DNA from: Metopolophium dirhodum | Lineage: Eukaryota; Arthropoda; Insecta; Hemiptera; Aphididae | Direction of reading: 5' to 3' | DNA length: 64,000 nt | Assembly: GCF_019925205.1 (NCBI RefSeq) | Contig: NC_083561.1 | Coordinates: forward strand, 5,207,217-5,271,216 | Shown: one piece after another, positions 1 to 13,105 of the stretch | How positions within the stretch are numbered: the first letter of the stretch is position 1 | Layout: each line of letters opens with the position of its first letter | Notes under the pieces: generated by a model | What the model was told of the DNA's origin: nothing | The model's database searches: none | The model's input: the letters and a program-made list of their open reading frames with translations, nothing else | Position numbers and translations under genes: made by a program

Positions 1-2590
1 AGATGATTATTACTTACTCCACTTTGCAACGTAAGTATAAACATCGTACTCAAATAAGTATAAATTAAACAAAAGCATCTCATTGTTATAAGTTAATATA
101 TATATATATTATATGTATAAATGAAACAAAAATCAAAGTTAAACTTATTGCATGGGTTCACTAAATAATACTATTTCATTTTAAATTAAATTTGTGTTAA
201 TTCACCTTATTTTGTTGATACCCTTGTAATAGTAATTATGGTTTATGATACCTACATTATTTTTGGTTCATAATTCATTCAAAGTTTAATTTATCAAATT
301 ACTGAAATCATGCATATTGTTATCGGCTTATTGAATAACAATAATACATTTGTTATCCTTCTGTTACAATACATAATTTAATAAATTATACACCACATTA
401 TATAAATTATATGATATCATATTTGTTTAAATATTAAACGATTTATCTCGTATTTTTTTATTATTCTGTTATACGCGTTATTTTCATATACCTCTTTATT
501 TACTTATCATTTTTATAATCTATAATTAAATATAGGTACATAGTACAAATATTTTCATTTTTTTTTTTTAGTTTTTAAACAGGATGATTTACCAACATTC
601 CCTCTTTTATCTGTAACGCAATTATTCAAAATCTAATTTTTAGAATTCTTAAATTTTTTACCGTCCATATTTTCAATTTTTAAAATTTTTTGTACCGCCT
701 ACAAGGAGTATCCTGTAGAGTTACAAAATTTTGTTTTTCAAATGAGAACCCCCTCCCCTTTTTCTACTGTAAATTATTTAGCATATAATATATCTGAACA
801 TTTTGATGTATATATAGGTATATAATATATAGGTATACATATGTACCAAAATCAAAACTCGAACGAGTAGTTTTTGAGTTATTTAACTTTGTGTACTAAA
901 TACCAGGTCCATTATAATGGGCTTGAAAGATATAGGGGTGATGCCGTGATGGTGATTTTAAAATTGTAGTAATTAATATTAATTCATCAACATTTATAAG
1001 TATTTCAAAAAAATGGTCATAGTTAATAATCATAATAATGGTTTTGTTGAATTTCTGCTGCTTAAACTGCCTTTTCAAACTTTTAAAGTTACTGATTTTG
1101 AGGTATAATAATGCTAACAGTTTAGCTCCAATTTTCCTGCGGATGACCCTGTTAGAGTCGATGTGACTTTAGGACATGAGACTAAGTTTTAGATTAGTTT
1201 ATTATACTATTTAGATAATAAAATATGTACGTGCGTAGTTTTAGTTGCCTATAGTATAGGCTCTGTATGCTGTATCCGATTACATTTGACTCAGTATAAT
1301 AAGTAACAACTATATACGTATAATTATTACACCACTCAATTAATACGTAATTATTGTACGTAATTAATTATAATTAATTACCTATATCCATTCTTGTTTA
1401 ATTTATATTTATGAATATAGAATTCCGAAATTGTTATAATTTTGAATTCAATCAAATATTAAAAGAGGACCTAAAGTAAAAACAAAAAAGTAGTATTTCA
1501 ACCACATACCACACTGTAGGACTGCGAAGCTGACCGGTTTTAATGTTGAAAATGGATTTTACGTCATTAACTATCTATGTTTTTAGTAATTACTAAGTAA
1601 TTTCAATAGAGGTAATTTTTAATATTTAAAAAACTGTTTATGAAATGATAAACATCTTTTAAAAAATATGATTTTTACGTCCATTGACACTTCTATTAAA
1701 AAACAAATATTTAAATTAGCTTACATTTTAACCATATTCAAGCTGTATTAATAATCTAATAATTTCCAAAATGTGCTATTTTTTTCGAAATTGTATGTTA
1801 CATACCTACTTACATATAGGTACAGTGAATTCATACATTTTGGTGTTTAGTTTGGGTGGTTTCATTAAATAAAATATTAAAATTAAAATAGTTACTTTAA
1901 ACATAATATAATATTAATGTACATCTAATAGGTTTTACTCTAACAACTATCGAATTAAAAATCAAACAATAATATTCAAGAAATTTATTCAAGCTTGAAA
2001 TTGCATAAATAATATTATGAGTTTTAAGATTCATTTTTGGTATATTTTCCCGTGTAAATGTATTCTTTTCTATAATAAATTATGAAATTATACTATTTAT
2101 TCTACCTTGTATATGTATGTATTTAATACAATTAATTATAGAACATGGCTACATCTTATAACATACCTATTTTAAACTTAGCAAAAGTAATTTTGTTTTT
2201 TTATTTAACATAAATAAATGTCCATAATATAACATTTTCACTGTACCTAAATATGTTAACTTCATATGTCTTGTTTATTGCAATATATTCATTTTTATCA
2301 AAAGTCGAATGAAATTCGAAAATTTTTTCATTCTTTCCAAATATTATGTAAAATTGATAATTTATGATACTTACAGATTTGGATATTATTTACTCATATA
2401 AACTAAAGACTATACCCATTTTAGAAGAAAACCACTTAAATGTGTTATTTGTTTGAAGTAAAATATGCTATATTTTTAAAATGAACTATGCAAATTAAAG
2501 TAAAAGTAGCTCAATGTATAATATTATATAAGCACATTATAACAATAATATATAAATTGATATTAATAAAATTACAACGTTTTAAATACT
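1..2590. other. AT-rich stretch, no gene seen
   Basis: Very AT-rich DNA with many stop codons in all frames. The only open frames are short, show no recognisable domain, and have no matching splice sites. I see no RNA gene and no clear transposon ends. It is probably intergenic, or intronic for the possible minus-strand gene whose exon starts just to the right. Confidence 0.6.
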
Positions 2591-2594
2591 TACA

Positions 2595-2733
2595 AAATGC
2601 TTTGTGACTTTCTCATTTCTATATATGAAATTACAATTCTACTCAATGTCCAGATACAAAATATCTTCTCTTGAAAATCCTTGGAATCAAAACGCCATTG
2701 ATTACGCGAAACACTGCTGTTATTTTTGGACAT
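2595..2733 (-). CDS. Possible 5' coding exon of an unknown minus-strand gene
   Basis: I do not recognise this protein. A minus-strand ATG at 2731-2733 opens a frame beginning MSKNNSSVSRNQWRFDSKDF, which runs without stop to a strong donor (GTAAGTATT) just below 2595 and ends in phase 2. To its right on the same strand, the GC-richer segment at 3065-3240 ends in a plausible donor (AAAG|GTAATT), so it could be the upstream untranslated exon. No downstream exon was identified in the AT-rich DNA to the left, and the frame could be chance. The residues are polar with several aromatics and show no signal peptide or known motif. Confidence 0.3.
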
Positions 2734-3064
2734 TTTCCAAGACGTCGTAATGTCAAGATTTTTTTCGTTTAATAATTTTATTTCTATTCTAACAAATAAG
2801 GCATACATTATCGCATCACATTTCACAACAATAATAAAAAATATTTCGTCTCATACGTCTATCATTCCGTTTTGGTGTCGGCTACAATATTATTTATTTA
2901 ATACATTATATTATATTGTATACCTACGTGTATAATGTATATTAAAGTACTATATTATGTATGTACACCTAATATATAATATATATATATATTTACAATG
3001 TCCAGCCACTAACCTTGACATGAATACCGGAAAATCCAAAAAGAAAAACTGAGAAGCAAATTAC

Positions 3065-3240
3065 CTTTACTTTCACCCGAGAGGCGTCAATCGGGTCCCG
3101 ACGACGATGGTTGCACAACGGCCTCTAGATGGGGTATGGTCCGTTGAACGTAACTGCCGTCGCAGCCGAGATTGTTGTCACTGTTACATACCTCTGATAC
3201 AATTTTGACGTTAAACCCTGTCCGACTGTTATTGTTTAAA
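3065..3240. promoter_or_regulatory. GC-richer patch, possible first exon or promoter
   Basis: This patch has clearly higher GC and more CpG than the DNA around it, as is typical of 5' untranslated exons or promoters in AT-rich insect genomes. On the minus strand it ends in a donor-like AAAG|GTAATT. A further mildly GC-richer stretch follows at 3500-3650, and the interval from 3241 to 4149 shows no supported coding exon. The patch could serve the minus-strand exon at 2.7 kb or the plus-strand His-rich gene starting at 4150. Confidence 0.25.
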
Positions 3241-4149
3241 GATAAATAAAAAAAAAAAAAATGGCCAATTTGATGCTGTAACCGCCGACATAATATTGCA
3301 AAACAAATAATCCCGATGTATACGTCTTGTCAATAATTTCCCGAAACAATATCTTCAAACGTACCGGTAAATCATATAATGGCAACAACGTGTGATTTTA
3401 AGTTTGCCCCTCGTCACCACCCCTCTCCTTTCCCAAATAAAAAAACTTCAATAACAACAATAATTCGATTTTGCGCAGGTATAAACGTAAGAGGATGTTC
3501 AATAATAATAAATTATAAGCTGCATACAGCAGAGACAGCCGTTGCAACGTCATGCGGGAGAACACGTGCAAACAACCAAACAAACAACCGCGACGTCCGA
3601 TTTCGTTAGCACCATTAGAGTTATATCATTATACTTAAAGTGTTTTTTTGATTCTCGGGTTCTGAGAAGGTGTGTTATAAAAAAAAAAGAGAAGAAAAAA
3701 GCGGTCAATTTTTTTGTGAACGATTTCATGAAATATTTCGATTTCGTCACAGCTTGCGAATTACGGATGAGTCGGTCCACAAATATAATATTAAACACAA
3801 CAATAAAACAATTGAATAACAGTAAACGGTGACTTATTGTGTTTTAAAGCACACAAGAAAGAGAAATTTTACATTTCCGGAAGGCTGGGAAAATGTTCAA
3901 AGAAAACTCATATTGGCTGGTCACTAAATCGTTAACGGCAATCTATAACAGTGATGTTACACGGCTACGATATTCATGATAAACGTTTCACTGTTTCAGT
4001 AATAGGACGGTAGTGATGCTAATAAATGTGTTTTATACAATTACTGCAGTACAAGGACTGTCTGTCCAACTTAAACATTAATATACCAAGTAAACTTTGT
4101 CTTTCGTTTACGTGCTGTGCTTTGATTTTATTGTTTTGTTTATTTGTAG

Positions 4150-6800
4150 ATGTTTGTTTTGATATGGTGGATATTGATCATCGATTGTATGGTGGAATTC
4201 AAAATTGTTTATGGGTAGGTGTCTTAAATTTAAAATTTTAATACAATACCATCGCTTTTTTGAAACTATACTACTATAAATACTAATTACTAATACATAT
4301 ATCATGTATAGTTAATAGTTATATTATACAAGTTATATACACATTTTACAAAACATAGGTAAATATTCGCTTAAGACACCACCGACCATCCAAACATTTA
4401 ATCAACTCATTGCATATAATAATCATCGTAAGGAATGTAATTATGATTTATTATTTTATTAACAAAAAATAGATAAAAATGTATTGTAAAGTTAAGTTAG
4501 GATTCATTTTTAATATAATAAATTTAAGTATCAATGCGTGTGTTTATATGTTATGTTTTTTTACGGTAAAAAAAACTTAAAAAAGTTATAAGTATTTTAT
4601 ACATATAACCTATAATTATTAATCAATAAAAATAATATTTTATTTATTAAAAATGTATTTTTTTAAATTTTCCAATAATTTACAAAATAATAAAAATGTA
4701 GATCTACGCCTGTTTTTTACATGTCCAAAAGTCTATCACTAAACAAATAATATTATTTTATCGTTTACATCTAATTATCATTTGGACTATTCTAAATACC
4801 TATTCTGTTTAATTTACATTTTATTTTTGTAAACACAAACATTACCATTACAAGCAAATGCTTATAGGTGTTTGTGAAACCACAATACGCTTGATTGTAG
4901 TTAATTATTTTTCTAATATGCTCATGTTTTATTGGTTCCAAAATAAACAAATATTATTATTATCATTACCTAACAAAATATTTCTTACTTCAGGTTATTA
5001 AGTGGTCGAAACCCCTTGTAAACAGTTCTTATATTTTGTAGTATCTTATTCTGTAGCTTTTACAGCCAGATGTTAACATTGATTTAAGTGCACTAAAATT
5101 GAAAAACAAATAGGCTCGACACCCAGCACAGCACTCAGATCATTGTAAGCCCCGAAGGCTATTAAGAATTAACTGTTATTTAACTTAAATATAGAACATA
5201 GAATGCAAACCCACCTAAACCGTTAATTACGTTTTCTTTGAAACTAAACATCAGGTTACAACAGTGGCTATCGTTTTTCAAATTGTAATAGTTTTAATTT
5301 GCTAGATATTATAATATTATATGGGTAGGTACACATAAAAATCGACGAATCATAATGAAATACATACCTATATACAACCATTCGTAATAATATATCATTA
5401 TACTTTCAGAAACGAACGGGTGATAATAACAGTTCCGGTGCACATAAAAAAAATACACCACACAAAAATGATTTACAAAATCATCGAAAAACCCGTTCAC
5501 GCGGACACCGTCTCGACGCCGTCCGCGGGTCAAGTCAGCTACCACGAGGAGCCCGCCACGCCCGATGCGCCTCACAGGACACGTGGTAACGGGAACCAGA
5601 CGGTAACAACGACTTCAAGATACCGCGAACCGACACCCGTTGACCAACGCGGTCGTGGTTATGGTTATGGAGATCGTGGCCATTTGCGTGACGATCCCTC
5701 AAAAGGGTCGACCACACACGGTGCCCGCGTTGAAGGCACCCGGCACAAACACTACGGTGACCCCCGCCGACCACGGACCGCACCGCTCCCATGCAAACGG
5801 TGCAGCCTTACAACAACTCCAACACCACGTCCACGGTCCACGTTACCCTATCCACGGACACCACGTCAATGACGTATGGTATGGCAAGCAGGCTGGTGAA
5901 GGTGTTAAACACATAGGTGATGGTCACAAGCGCGGCCACTCTGTCGAAGTGATGCATGGTCACTTTGGTGACGTGTTGCGCGTGCCGGGTGGTTATGAGC
6001 ACGGAACCGTGCACTTTAACGACCATAAGCCCGCGCACCTTGGGGACCACAGACACACGCACTTTGGTGATCATCAACACGTACACTTTGGCGACCACAA
6101 GCGCGGGAACGTCGGAGATCACATGAACGGCGGGCACTTGGGCCGTCACAATTTTGAGCACTTTGGCGGTCACAGGTTTAATAAGCACTTCGGCGGTGTT
6201 GGTCATGGAAATATTGGAAGTGCGTGGCGCACGCATGACACGTCTGGTTCAGGTGTCCGTGGACGAAACCAACACGATCGACCGACTGCACCTCCGGGAG
6301 CGTACCAGCATATTGACAACCTGCACAGGAATGTCGCCAAGTTCGGTACCTCCGCACGTGGTCAATACGGCCACAGTGGAGCCGATGCGGATTCGGCCGG
6401 CCCAAACGCCGCTTATCGTGAGCTCGATGGTCATGGATCTCCACGGCTACTGCACGATCACAAATTCAGTAACCCCGTTTACGGACACCACAGCAAGGGT
6501 GGTTACCAAGTACAGGAAAACGTAGCGGATTTCGATGGCATGACTCCGATCGCGGTCCCACAACCACATCCGGCCACCACTGCACAAGTGTTCCAGGTTG
6601 ACCACAACTACCCTTCTCCGGCGCCGGGTATCGGCGGCGGTGACACGCTGGACGGGATGTCGTCGGTTTCCGCCATCGCTTCGCCACCAACCGTCGACAA
6701 CGTTTACTACACGCTCGATCCCGTCGTGCCCTACAACGACGTAGCACTGCAACCGCAGCGTGAACGGTTGCTCGACGGTGGCATGCCGAAAACAAAATAG
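4150..6800 (+). CDS. Secreted His/Gly-rich protein 1, frameshift in last exon
   Basis: Two-exon model. Exon A (4150-4214) follows a TTGTAG acceptor and starts MFVLIWWILII, a short hydrophobic signal peptide, ending in phase 2 at a GTAGGT donor. Exon B starts at 5410 after TTTCAG; the joined codon keeps frame into NERVIITVPVHIKKIHHTK. The rest is rich in His, Gly and Asp, with repeated HFGDH / HLGDH motifs around 6010-6200, then a less biased tail to the stop at 6798-6800. Frame 2 is coding up to about 5761 and frame 3 from about 5766; the switch lies at a run of five C (5761-5765). Taken literally, the protein stops at 5870-5872 after about 175 residues; with the frame kept it would be about 484. 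His clusters suggest metal binding or a cuticle role, but no catalytic domain is seen. Any upstream untranslated exon is unidentified. Confidence 0.8.
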
Positions 6801-9800
6801 TCTCAGAACGGTTATAATTAGGCTTAGGGATCACGGTTTCAGCTTATTCTAGCATATCTACGCACTATTTATATATAGCTTTTTCTCTATCTATATTCTG
6901 CAAAAAAAAATTTTATAAAAATGAAAATGCCAATATCTTACCAACATTGTGTAACTTCCACATTATGTTAGGTAGGTACGCTTTTCGCTCCTCGCCACCA
7001 ATGATTATCTCTATTCACTTATGATTTTATTTTTATTAAAGGATCCATTTTAAAAGATGCATTCATATGGAAACGATATAATTATACAAAGAGAAAAAAA
7101 TTAATAATTATAATAATATTTATAAAATACAAATTTCAGTTAACTTTTTATTTTATTTCAGGACATGTTCGGTATGTTTTTGGTGCATGTTTGCGTGTTC
7201 TTTTAGAGCTATAAGTTCCTAAGCTTAGATTATAATAATATATATACACCCACTACTAATACATTTAAATGCGTGCAGTGTATGAGTATAACATGATTCA
7301 CTTAACTGGCTAAACACTCATATTTTTAGTCATATTTTATAGGGAGAGGGTGTAATTGGTCCACATTTTATCGACCTCATTTCTTCGTATAAAATATTTG
7401 ATTATATAATAATATTATATTATATTTATTATATTTTGTGGATATTGGGCTACAAATTAAAAGATATATAGTTTTAAGGGTACCTGGAGATGAGGCCACA
7501 AATAATTTATGTATAACACAAAAATATATGGATATATATAACATTTATTAATTACAGTACCTAAATAATTATTAATATTTTTTTCAATTACTTAAAAATA
7601 CCATTATTTTTTTATATAATATAACACAGATTTCACAAATTCAAATATGATTTTTTCCCTTCTTCGTATTTTTTAATTTCTTCAAGAATATCATTCTTTC
7701 GAATTGAAATTCGAAGCCTGGCTTTTAATGTTTCTATGATTCTAATTTTAATATAAGCTTCTACTTGACGTTATCCTGCTTACAGGATTCAATAATAATA
7801 ATCATTTGAAATAGTGGCTCAATCACCGTGTATATCTGTTTTAAATGTATAATATTAGTGGTAATTATTACCTTATAGGTACTTGTTTTGGCTTTTTTAA
7901 AAAAAGTTTCTTTATTGTGGCCCAATTCCCTAGCGTCCAATTGTTCTACTGGTCATTCTTCGAAGAATTAGCGAAATTTATCTCCTGCTAATTATTTACA
8001 TTTGATGTTATAAGACATTAATAACTTAGATAAGACTCAAGAAGAACTAAACTTTATCATCCTTATGATTCTAAATTTGTGTATATAGCTAATGTATTCA
8101 TAACAATTTATGAATTTGGAATTTTGACATTGACATTTTAATTCAATATTAATTCTATCATATTGTAACTATAAATTATATATAATCTATACAATATATG
8201 AAAAACATAAAATTATAGTAACACTTATCTGCAATGAAGTTAATTATAACTAATTATTGTAGTTCTGAATGGGAAATTGGGAAGGGCTGAGTCTATTATC
8301 ATATTTTTTTTTTTAATAATTCGCTAAAGTGATTCTTTTGATTTTTTTTAATAATAATTTAATAATAAGCATTAATTAATAGGTTAACCTATGTAGTTTG
8401 CTGTAGGCGAGATACGTTAGTCTCAATATTTTAGCTTCAATTACTGTAACACAATATTCATATTATATCATATTATATTGGATATTTAATCATAAATAGG
8501 TTTAAAAATGGTTATTTGTGGTTTTGTATTTAAAGTAATAATTATCATAATACAATAACATGACCTTGACAAGTAGACCAACGTAAGCCATCAATAATCT
8601 AGCATGAAATCGATAATATTTATACGCGCACTTGTTTAACGGCGTGACAAAACGTCTAGTGCAATATTTGCGTTAAGAATTAAGATTAGATGTATAGTTT
8701 GTCTGAGTTCCAGAAAATGTAAGTCCGGAGGTCAGGCACATAGATATTTCGTAATTAAACACTGGACAATAGTACTGGAATATAATAAAAAAAACTCTGA
8801 TATAATAATAATAATTATTATTTTAAATTTTCTACAACCAACAATAATAAAATATGTTGTATAATATATGTACACTGCCTCAGTGCCGCGTATATTATTA
8901 TAAAATGATATGTCTATAGTGATAAAAAATATATCACATTTGGCGTACTGTTATTATTATTATACAGGTATAATATACAACAAGAATAAAACAAAAATTT
9001 GTCACGGCAAAAGAAGTCGTTTTTCTCGAATTACATCTGTATGTGTATGTATTTTTTCTAAAGAAACAATTCGTACACAAACAACGAAGCAAATATAATT
9101 ATATGATCACTATTTTGTAATAAATCGAAGAAATACCCGAGTCAATATAGAGTTTTCTGGTGGAAGTGTGGAGAAAGTACTAATGGTGCAATATTTAGGC
9201 GATCTTTAAAATAAGATGTCTCGTATGTACCTACTTCCAAGAGTCTGCAAGTAGTTAAGCTACAACTTTAAATATCAACATGAACAAAGCATGAGATGAA
9301 TACAATTTTTACACCGAACACCACATACTTAAGAAAATAACTTATTTTACAAACAAAAAAGTATAAAAGTATTTGAAACAAATATTAAACCGTATAATAA
9401 TATATATATAGAATAAATATTTGGTATGTACTTGATATTATTAAATTCAAAGATTTGTTTTTAACTAAAGAAACCTCAGTATATTGTGAATTATAATAGA
9501 TAGGTGTAGGTACACGCTTTCACAATATTTTGGTATTTGATACTTTTTAATTCGATTATACATTTTTACAAAGTGAACAAATGTTATTGATACAACAAAA
9601 ATATTTTGTAATAAAAGTACACTTCTTGGTATTATTGTTATTATTTAACAAACAAAAAACCAAATAAAAACACAAAGAATACATTTTCACATATAGCACA
9701 CTTTTATAATTTTATTATTCACTAAATTGTATGCCAATACTGTTTTTGTATAAAATAATATAATATCTCCTTAACAAAAAGTAAAAATTGTATTAAAAAC

Positions 9801-10295
9801 GTATTAGCTATAATAAAAAGAGACCTGGTTGGTATAGGTACTCGTTTGGCTTCACTCGTGCAAGACAGTGCGTTTTATACTGCTTAGATAAGAATTTGTA
9901 TTACATTTTTTTTTTTTTGTTAATAACACTGCATTACGATTTTAATGTAAAATTACAATGAATTATAATTTTGTAATATCTTTACTTAAAAAATTATAAA
10001 CTAACAGCAGTTCAATGACCTTTTCGGTTCTCCGTGCGTATTTATTCTCTAAGTTACCTGCCTACCAGCTAGATCAGGTTAAATTAACCATGAAAGGAAT
10101 ACGGATAATTATCAATCAATTGCAATAATAAAATGAAGAAAATTGTATATAGGTTATAGTTATCGAGAACAAGATACAATTATAGATACCGCAGTATACC
10201 ACATTGACAACTCAAGAAATAGCACGAAATAGATTTTTAAATTAAAATTGCCTTCTTACGTAAAAATAATGAAATATTTACTACCTACTTATATT
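6801..10295. other. Intergenic AT-rich DNA, no gene seen
   Basis: Follows the stop of His-rich gene 1. Contains the probable 3' untranslated region and then AT-rich DNA with short chance frames only. No RNA gene or complete mobile element was recognised. Confidence 0.6.
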
Positions 10296-10549
10296 ACATG
10301 AGTTATATTATTTTTTTTATTGAACTTAAGCCCGGCGACTAAGGCCATTAGCTGTGACAGGGACTAGGGGTAAGGTTGGTGCGGTAGGTTGTTTTTACGG
10401 TTGTTACGGTATGTAACAAACACATGTATGTGTAGCAAGGTTTTCAACTACTATGAACCCGGGTGGTCACCCATCCGGGAGCTAGTAGCTGTGGCCGTTA
10501 CTTACATACAGTTGAATTCCGCGACAAGCCACATGAGTTATATTATTTT
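10296..10549 (-). mobile_element. SINE with 5S rRNA-like segment and 19-bp target duplication
   Basis: A minus-strand insertion occupies about 10315-10530, flanked by perfect 19-bp direct repeats ACATGAGTTATATTATTTT at 10296-10314 and 10531-10549. Read on the minus strand it begins GTGGCTTGTCGCGG and ends in an A-rich tail next to the duplication, as expected for a LINE-mobilised SINE. Around 10460-10480 the minus strand contains GGATGGGTGACCACC, closely resembling the 3' half of 5S rRNA (family knowledge: GGATGGGTGACCGCC). This suggests a SINE3-type, 5S-derived element. The rest of the body is unrelated to tRNA as far as I can see. Confidence 0.75.
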
Positions 10550-12720
10550 ACCGAAAAAACAATTATATGGCAATGTTTAAATGAAACTTTATAAAAAATT
10601 GTTTAATGACGATCAAATGATATATAGGTAATAACAAACAAGTATATCTTTATTCATTTCCTACTTATTTTAATTACAAAAGTAAACTTCAAAACCTATT
10701 AAATCACAAAACCATACACTGTGTTACACTGTGTTTTTACACTGTGTTTAGCCAATTTTGGAACTTTTTGTACTATCGGGTGGAACCTCTAATTTACCCT
10801 TTTTAAATTAGCCTTTCTTCTTCCCAGAGGTCTAATCTACCTCTGTACAAAATTTCACAAACATTCTTTTTTATATTTATAGATAAGTAATACAACCAGT
10901 TTATTTAATTTTTGCTGAAAACATTGCATTTGAAAATGTCTTTGTGTGTACTGTGTATAAAACATAGTAATATACTTTAAATATTTCAAGAACCTACAAA
11001 TAATATTTTTAAATTACAAAAAAATAACTAAAATGGTTATTCTTTGTTTAAATATCTAATTTATCCAAATTTTAACTTAAATTATCTATGAAAAAAAAAT
11101 TCTTTGGTAATTAGTGTTTTAGATTTTTGGTTACATTATTAACTCCTCATAAGAAACTTTGTTTTAAAATTTTTATATTAAGCTAGATATAAAAATTTCA
11201 AATTTAATAATTTTTTAACTGCAAAATAATTTGAAAATGATCGTAATTTTTATTAAATTTATCAACATTTGTAACAAAATCGATGTTGTCAAATTTTTCT
11301 TTAATGATTTTAAAAAATACATAATTTTAACCTCTTAAAAGTAACAATTAGATCCCTACCAGAAACCACCTCCAAAGTGGAAAATCTAATTATTTTTTTA
11401 CTACTTTTCATGTACATGGATACAAATAGAAAATAAAAAACACACATAATTGTAAAATCAATACATTCAAAATATACTCAATGCTCCGCTCAGGAACAAA
11501 ATTACCGAAAACTGAAATATTTTTGACCAAATTAATTTTGATTTTTTTGTTGTACTCAAAAATAAATAACTGTTTAAACTTGAAATTTTCAAAAATATTT
11601 ATTCAATTTCTAAACATAATTTTCATAATATTTTGTCTCTATTTGTAGGTACTATATTTATAATCTTAAAAATTTTAAATTTTTCAATTTGATTTGATAA
11701 AATATTTAATGTCTGTTAAAAAGTATATTAGAGATTTTTTAGAGCAATCTAAAAATGTCAAAAATATAAATTTTTTAGAAATTTGAACCTTAAAATCTAG
11801 CGAAATGGACATTTAAACTTAAGATTATTATTTGTTTTCAACGGTTTTAACTATTTTGTTGAAATTGGAAATAATATTATTCGTAGGAACTTTGAAACTT
11901 TTCCCTATTACCTACAACTATAAATATATTACTATTATTATCTATACACAATGAAATTTTCTTTTGTACCTATTCAGACGTTCTACTATACGTTGGTATT
12001 GACTAAATAAATTATAAGTTAACACATAACAATAATATTAATATAATATGATGTAATAATATAAAATAATTTATAATAATATATAAATATATTATGCAAT
12101 GTTTTATTTAAAAATGAGTTCAACCTGCTGTCTCACTAAAAAGTAATGATTATTATAATTAAATTATAAAATATATTTAGAAATAGATGGTAATACACTG
12201 TCTCTGCGACTCACAATCGATTTTGTGACCTATTCAATGACGAGGTACACTCGAAATTAAAAAAAAAGAAATATTTAATTATATATTTAATAAAAATGTA
12301 CAAGGTAAGTATTTAGAATTTATTTTTTAAATGTTTGTATTAATAATTAGTAAATTTGTTGGTGGTGAGGGGTCAAATGTTATCGAATATTAAGCTCTCT
12401 CTCCCTATTATTATCAAGAATATGTGTATGTGCATATTGGAAATACCAAATATGGCCTGTGTGACTGTGTTGTAATACAATACACGAGTAACAAACAATA
12501 TTATGTATAATAGGTATCTATAGAGAATAATTTCCTATTCTTGGTAATCCTGTGAGAATCAATCTTGCAGCTATCGACCCGACGAATCCCATCACATTGC
12601 ACTCAAAAACTCCTATAGTATATATTCCAATTAGGGACGATCGTCGGCTGTTAAATAAAAATGTATAATACAATTTAAAAAAAAAAAAAACAAAATAAAA
12701 AAACATAACTATATGATTTA
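10550..12720. repeat. AT-rich repeat-derived DNA, one member of the GAGCGGAG family
   Basis: No gene is seen. The part at about 10985-11510 resembles segments at 26.7, 48.6 and 55.9 kb: the stretch near 11025 (AACTAAAATGGTTATTCTTT) matches the one near 48610, and the right end near 11480 has GCTCCGCTCAG, like the other copies. It is probably a degenerate copy of that interspersed family. Confidence 0.45.
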
Positions 12721-12868
12721 CGTGCACGGTATTATGTTATATACCTGTGCACGGAATCCTACCTCTGCAGCAGCAGCCGCGGACCGTCGTGTGACGTAAG
12801 CTGCAACAGGCGTCCGTGGTAGATCATCCCCTCTAGACCTTTAAACGAACCGGAACAAAATTGCCTAC

Positions 12869-12905
12869 ATAAAACAGCACGCGCTACCGTACGATACGTC
12901 TATTA
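12869..12905 (+). promoter_or_regulatory. Possible core promoter of His-rich gene 2
   Basis: A TATA-like CATAAAA lies at 12869-12875 inside a GC-richer segment (12720-13110). A start site about 30 bases downstream, near 12900, would give a roughly 210-base first exon ending at the start codon 13106-13108. Assigned from position and composition only. Confidence 0.4.
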
Positions 12906-13105
12906 TTACTGTGCGGTGTTTGTGTTGAGAGTGTTTTTTTTCGCCCCAAATCCGTCGGTCTCCACAGGCGCACGTAAAAATCAAAAAAATCGTAACGAAA
13001 CGTCGCCGTTCCACGTTGTTTTGAATTGGTTTTTCCTCTCTCACCGTTATCAGTTCGTTGATGGTATTTCTCTAAGCGCAACCAAGTGTCGTCCACCCAT
13101 AGGAG

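Noticed and set aside
5755..5770. Programmed ribosomal frameshifting
   Set aside because: No conserved slippery heptamer or downstream structure could be shown; an indel at a C run is simpler.
5808..6752. Minus-strand frames opposite His-rich gene 1
   Set aside because: By-products of the GC-rich His/Gly codons; no domains or splice sites.
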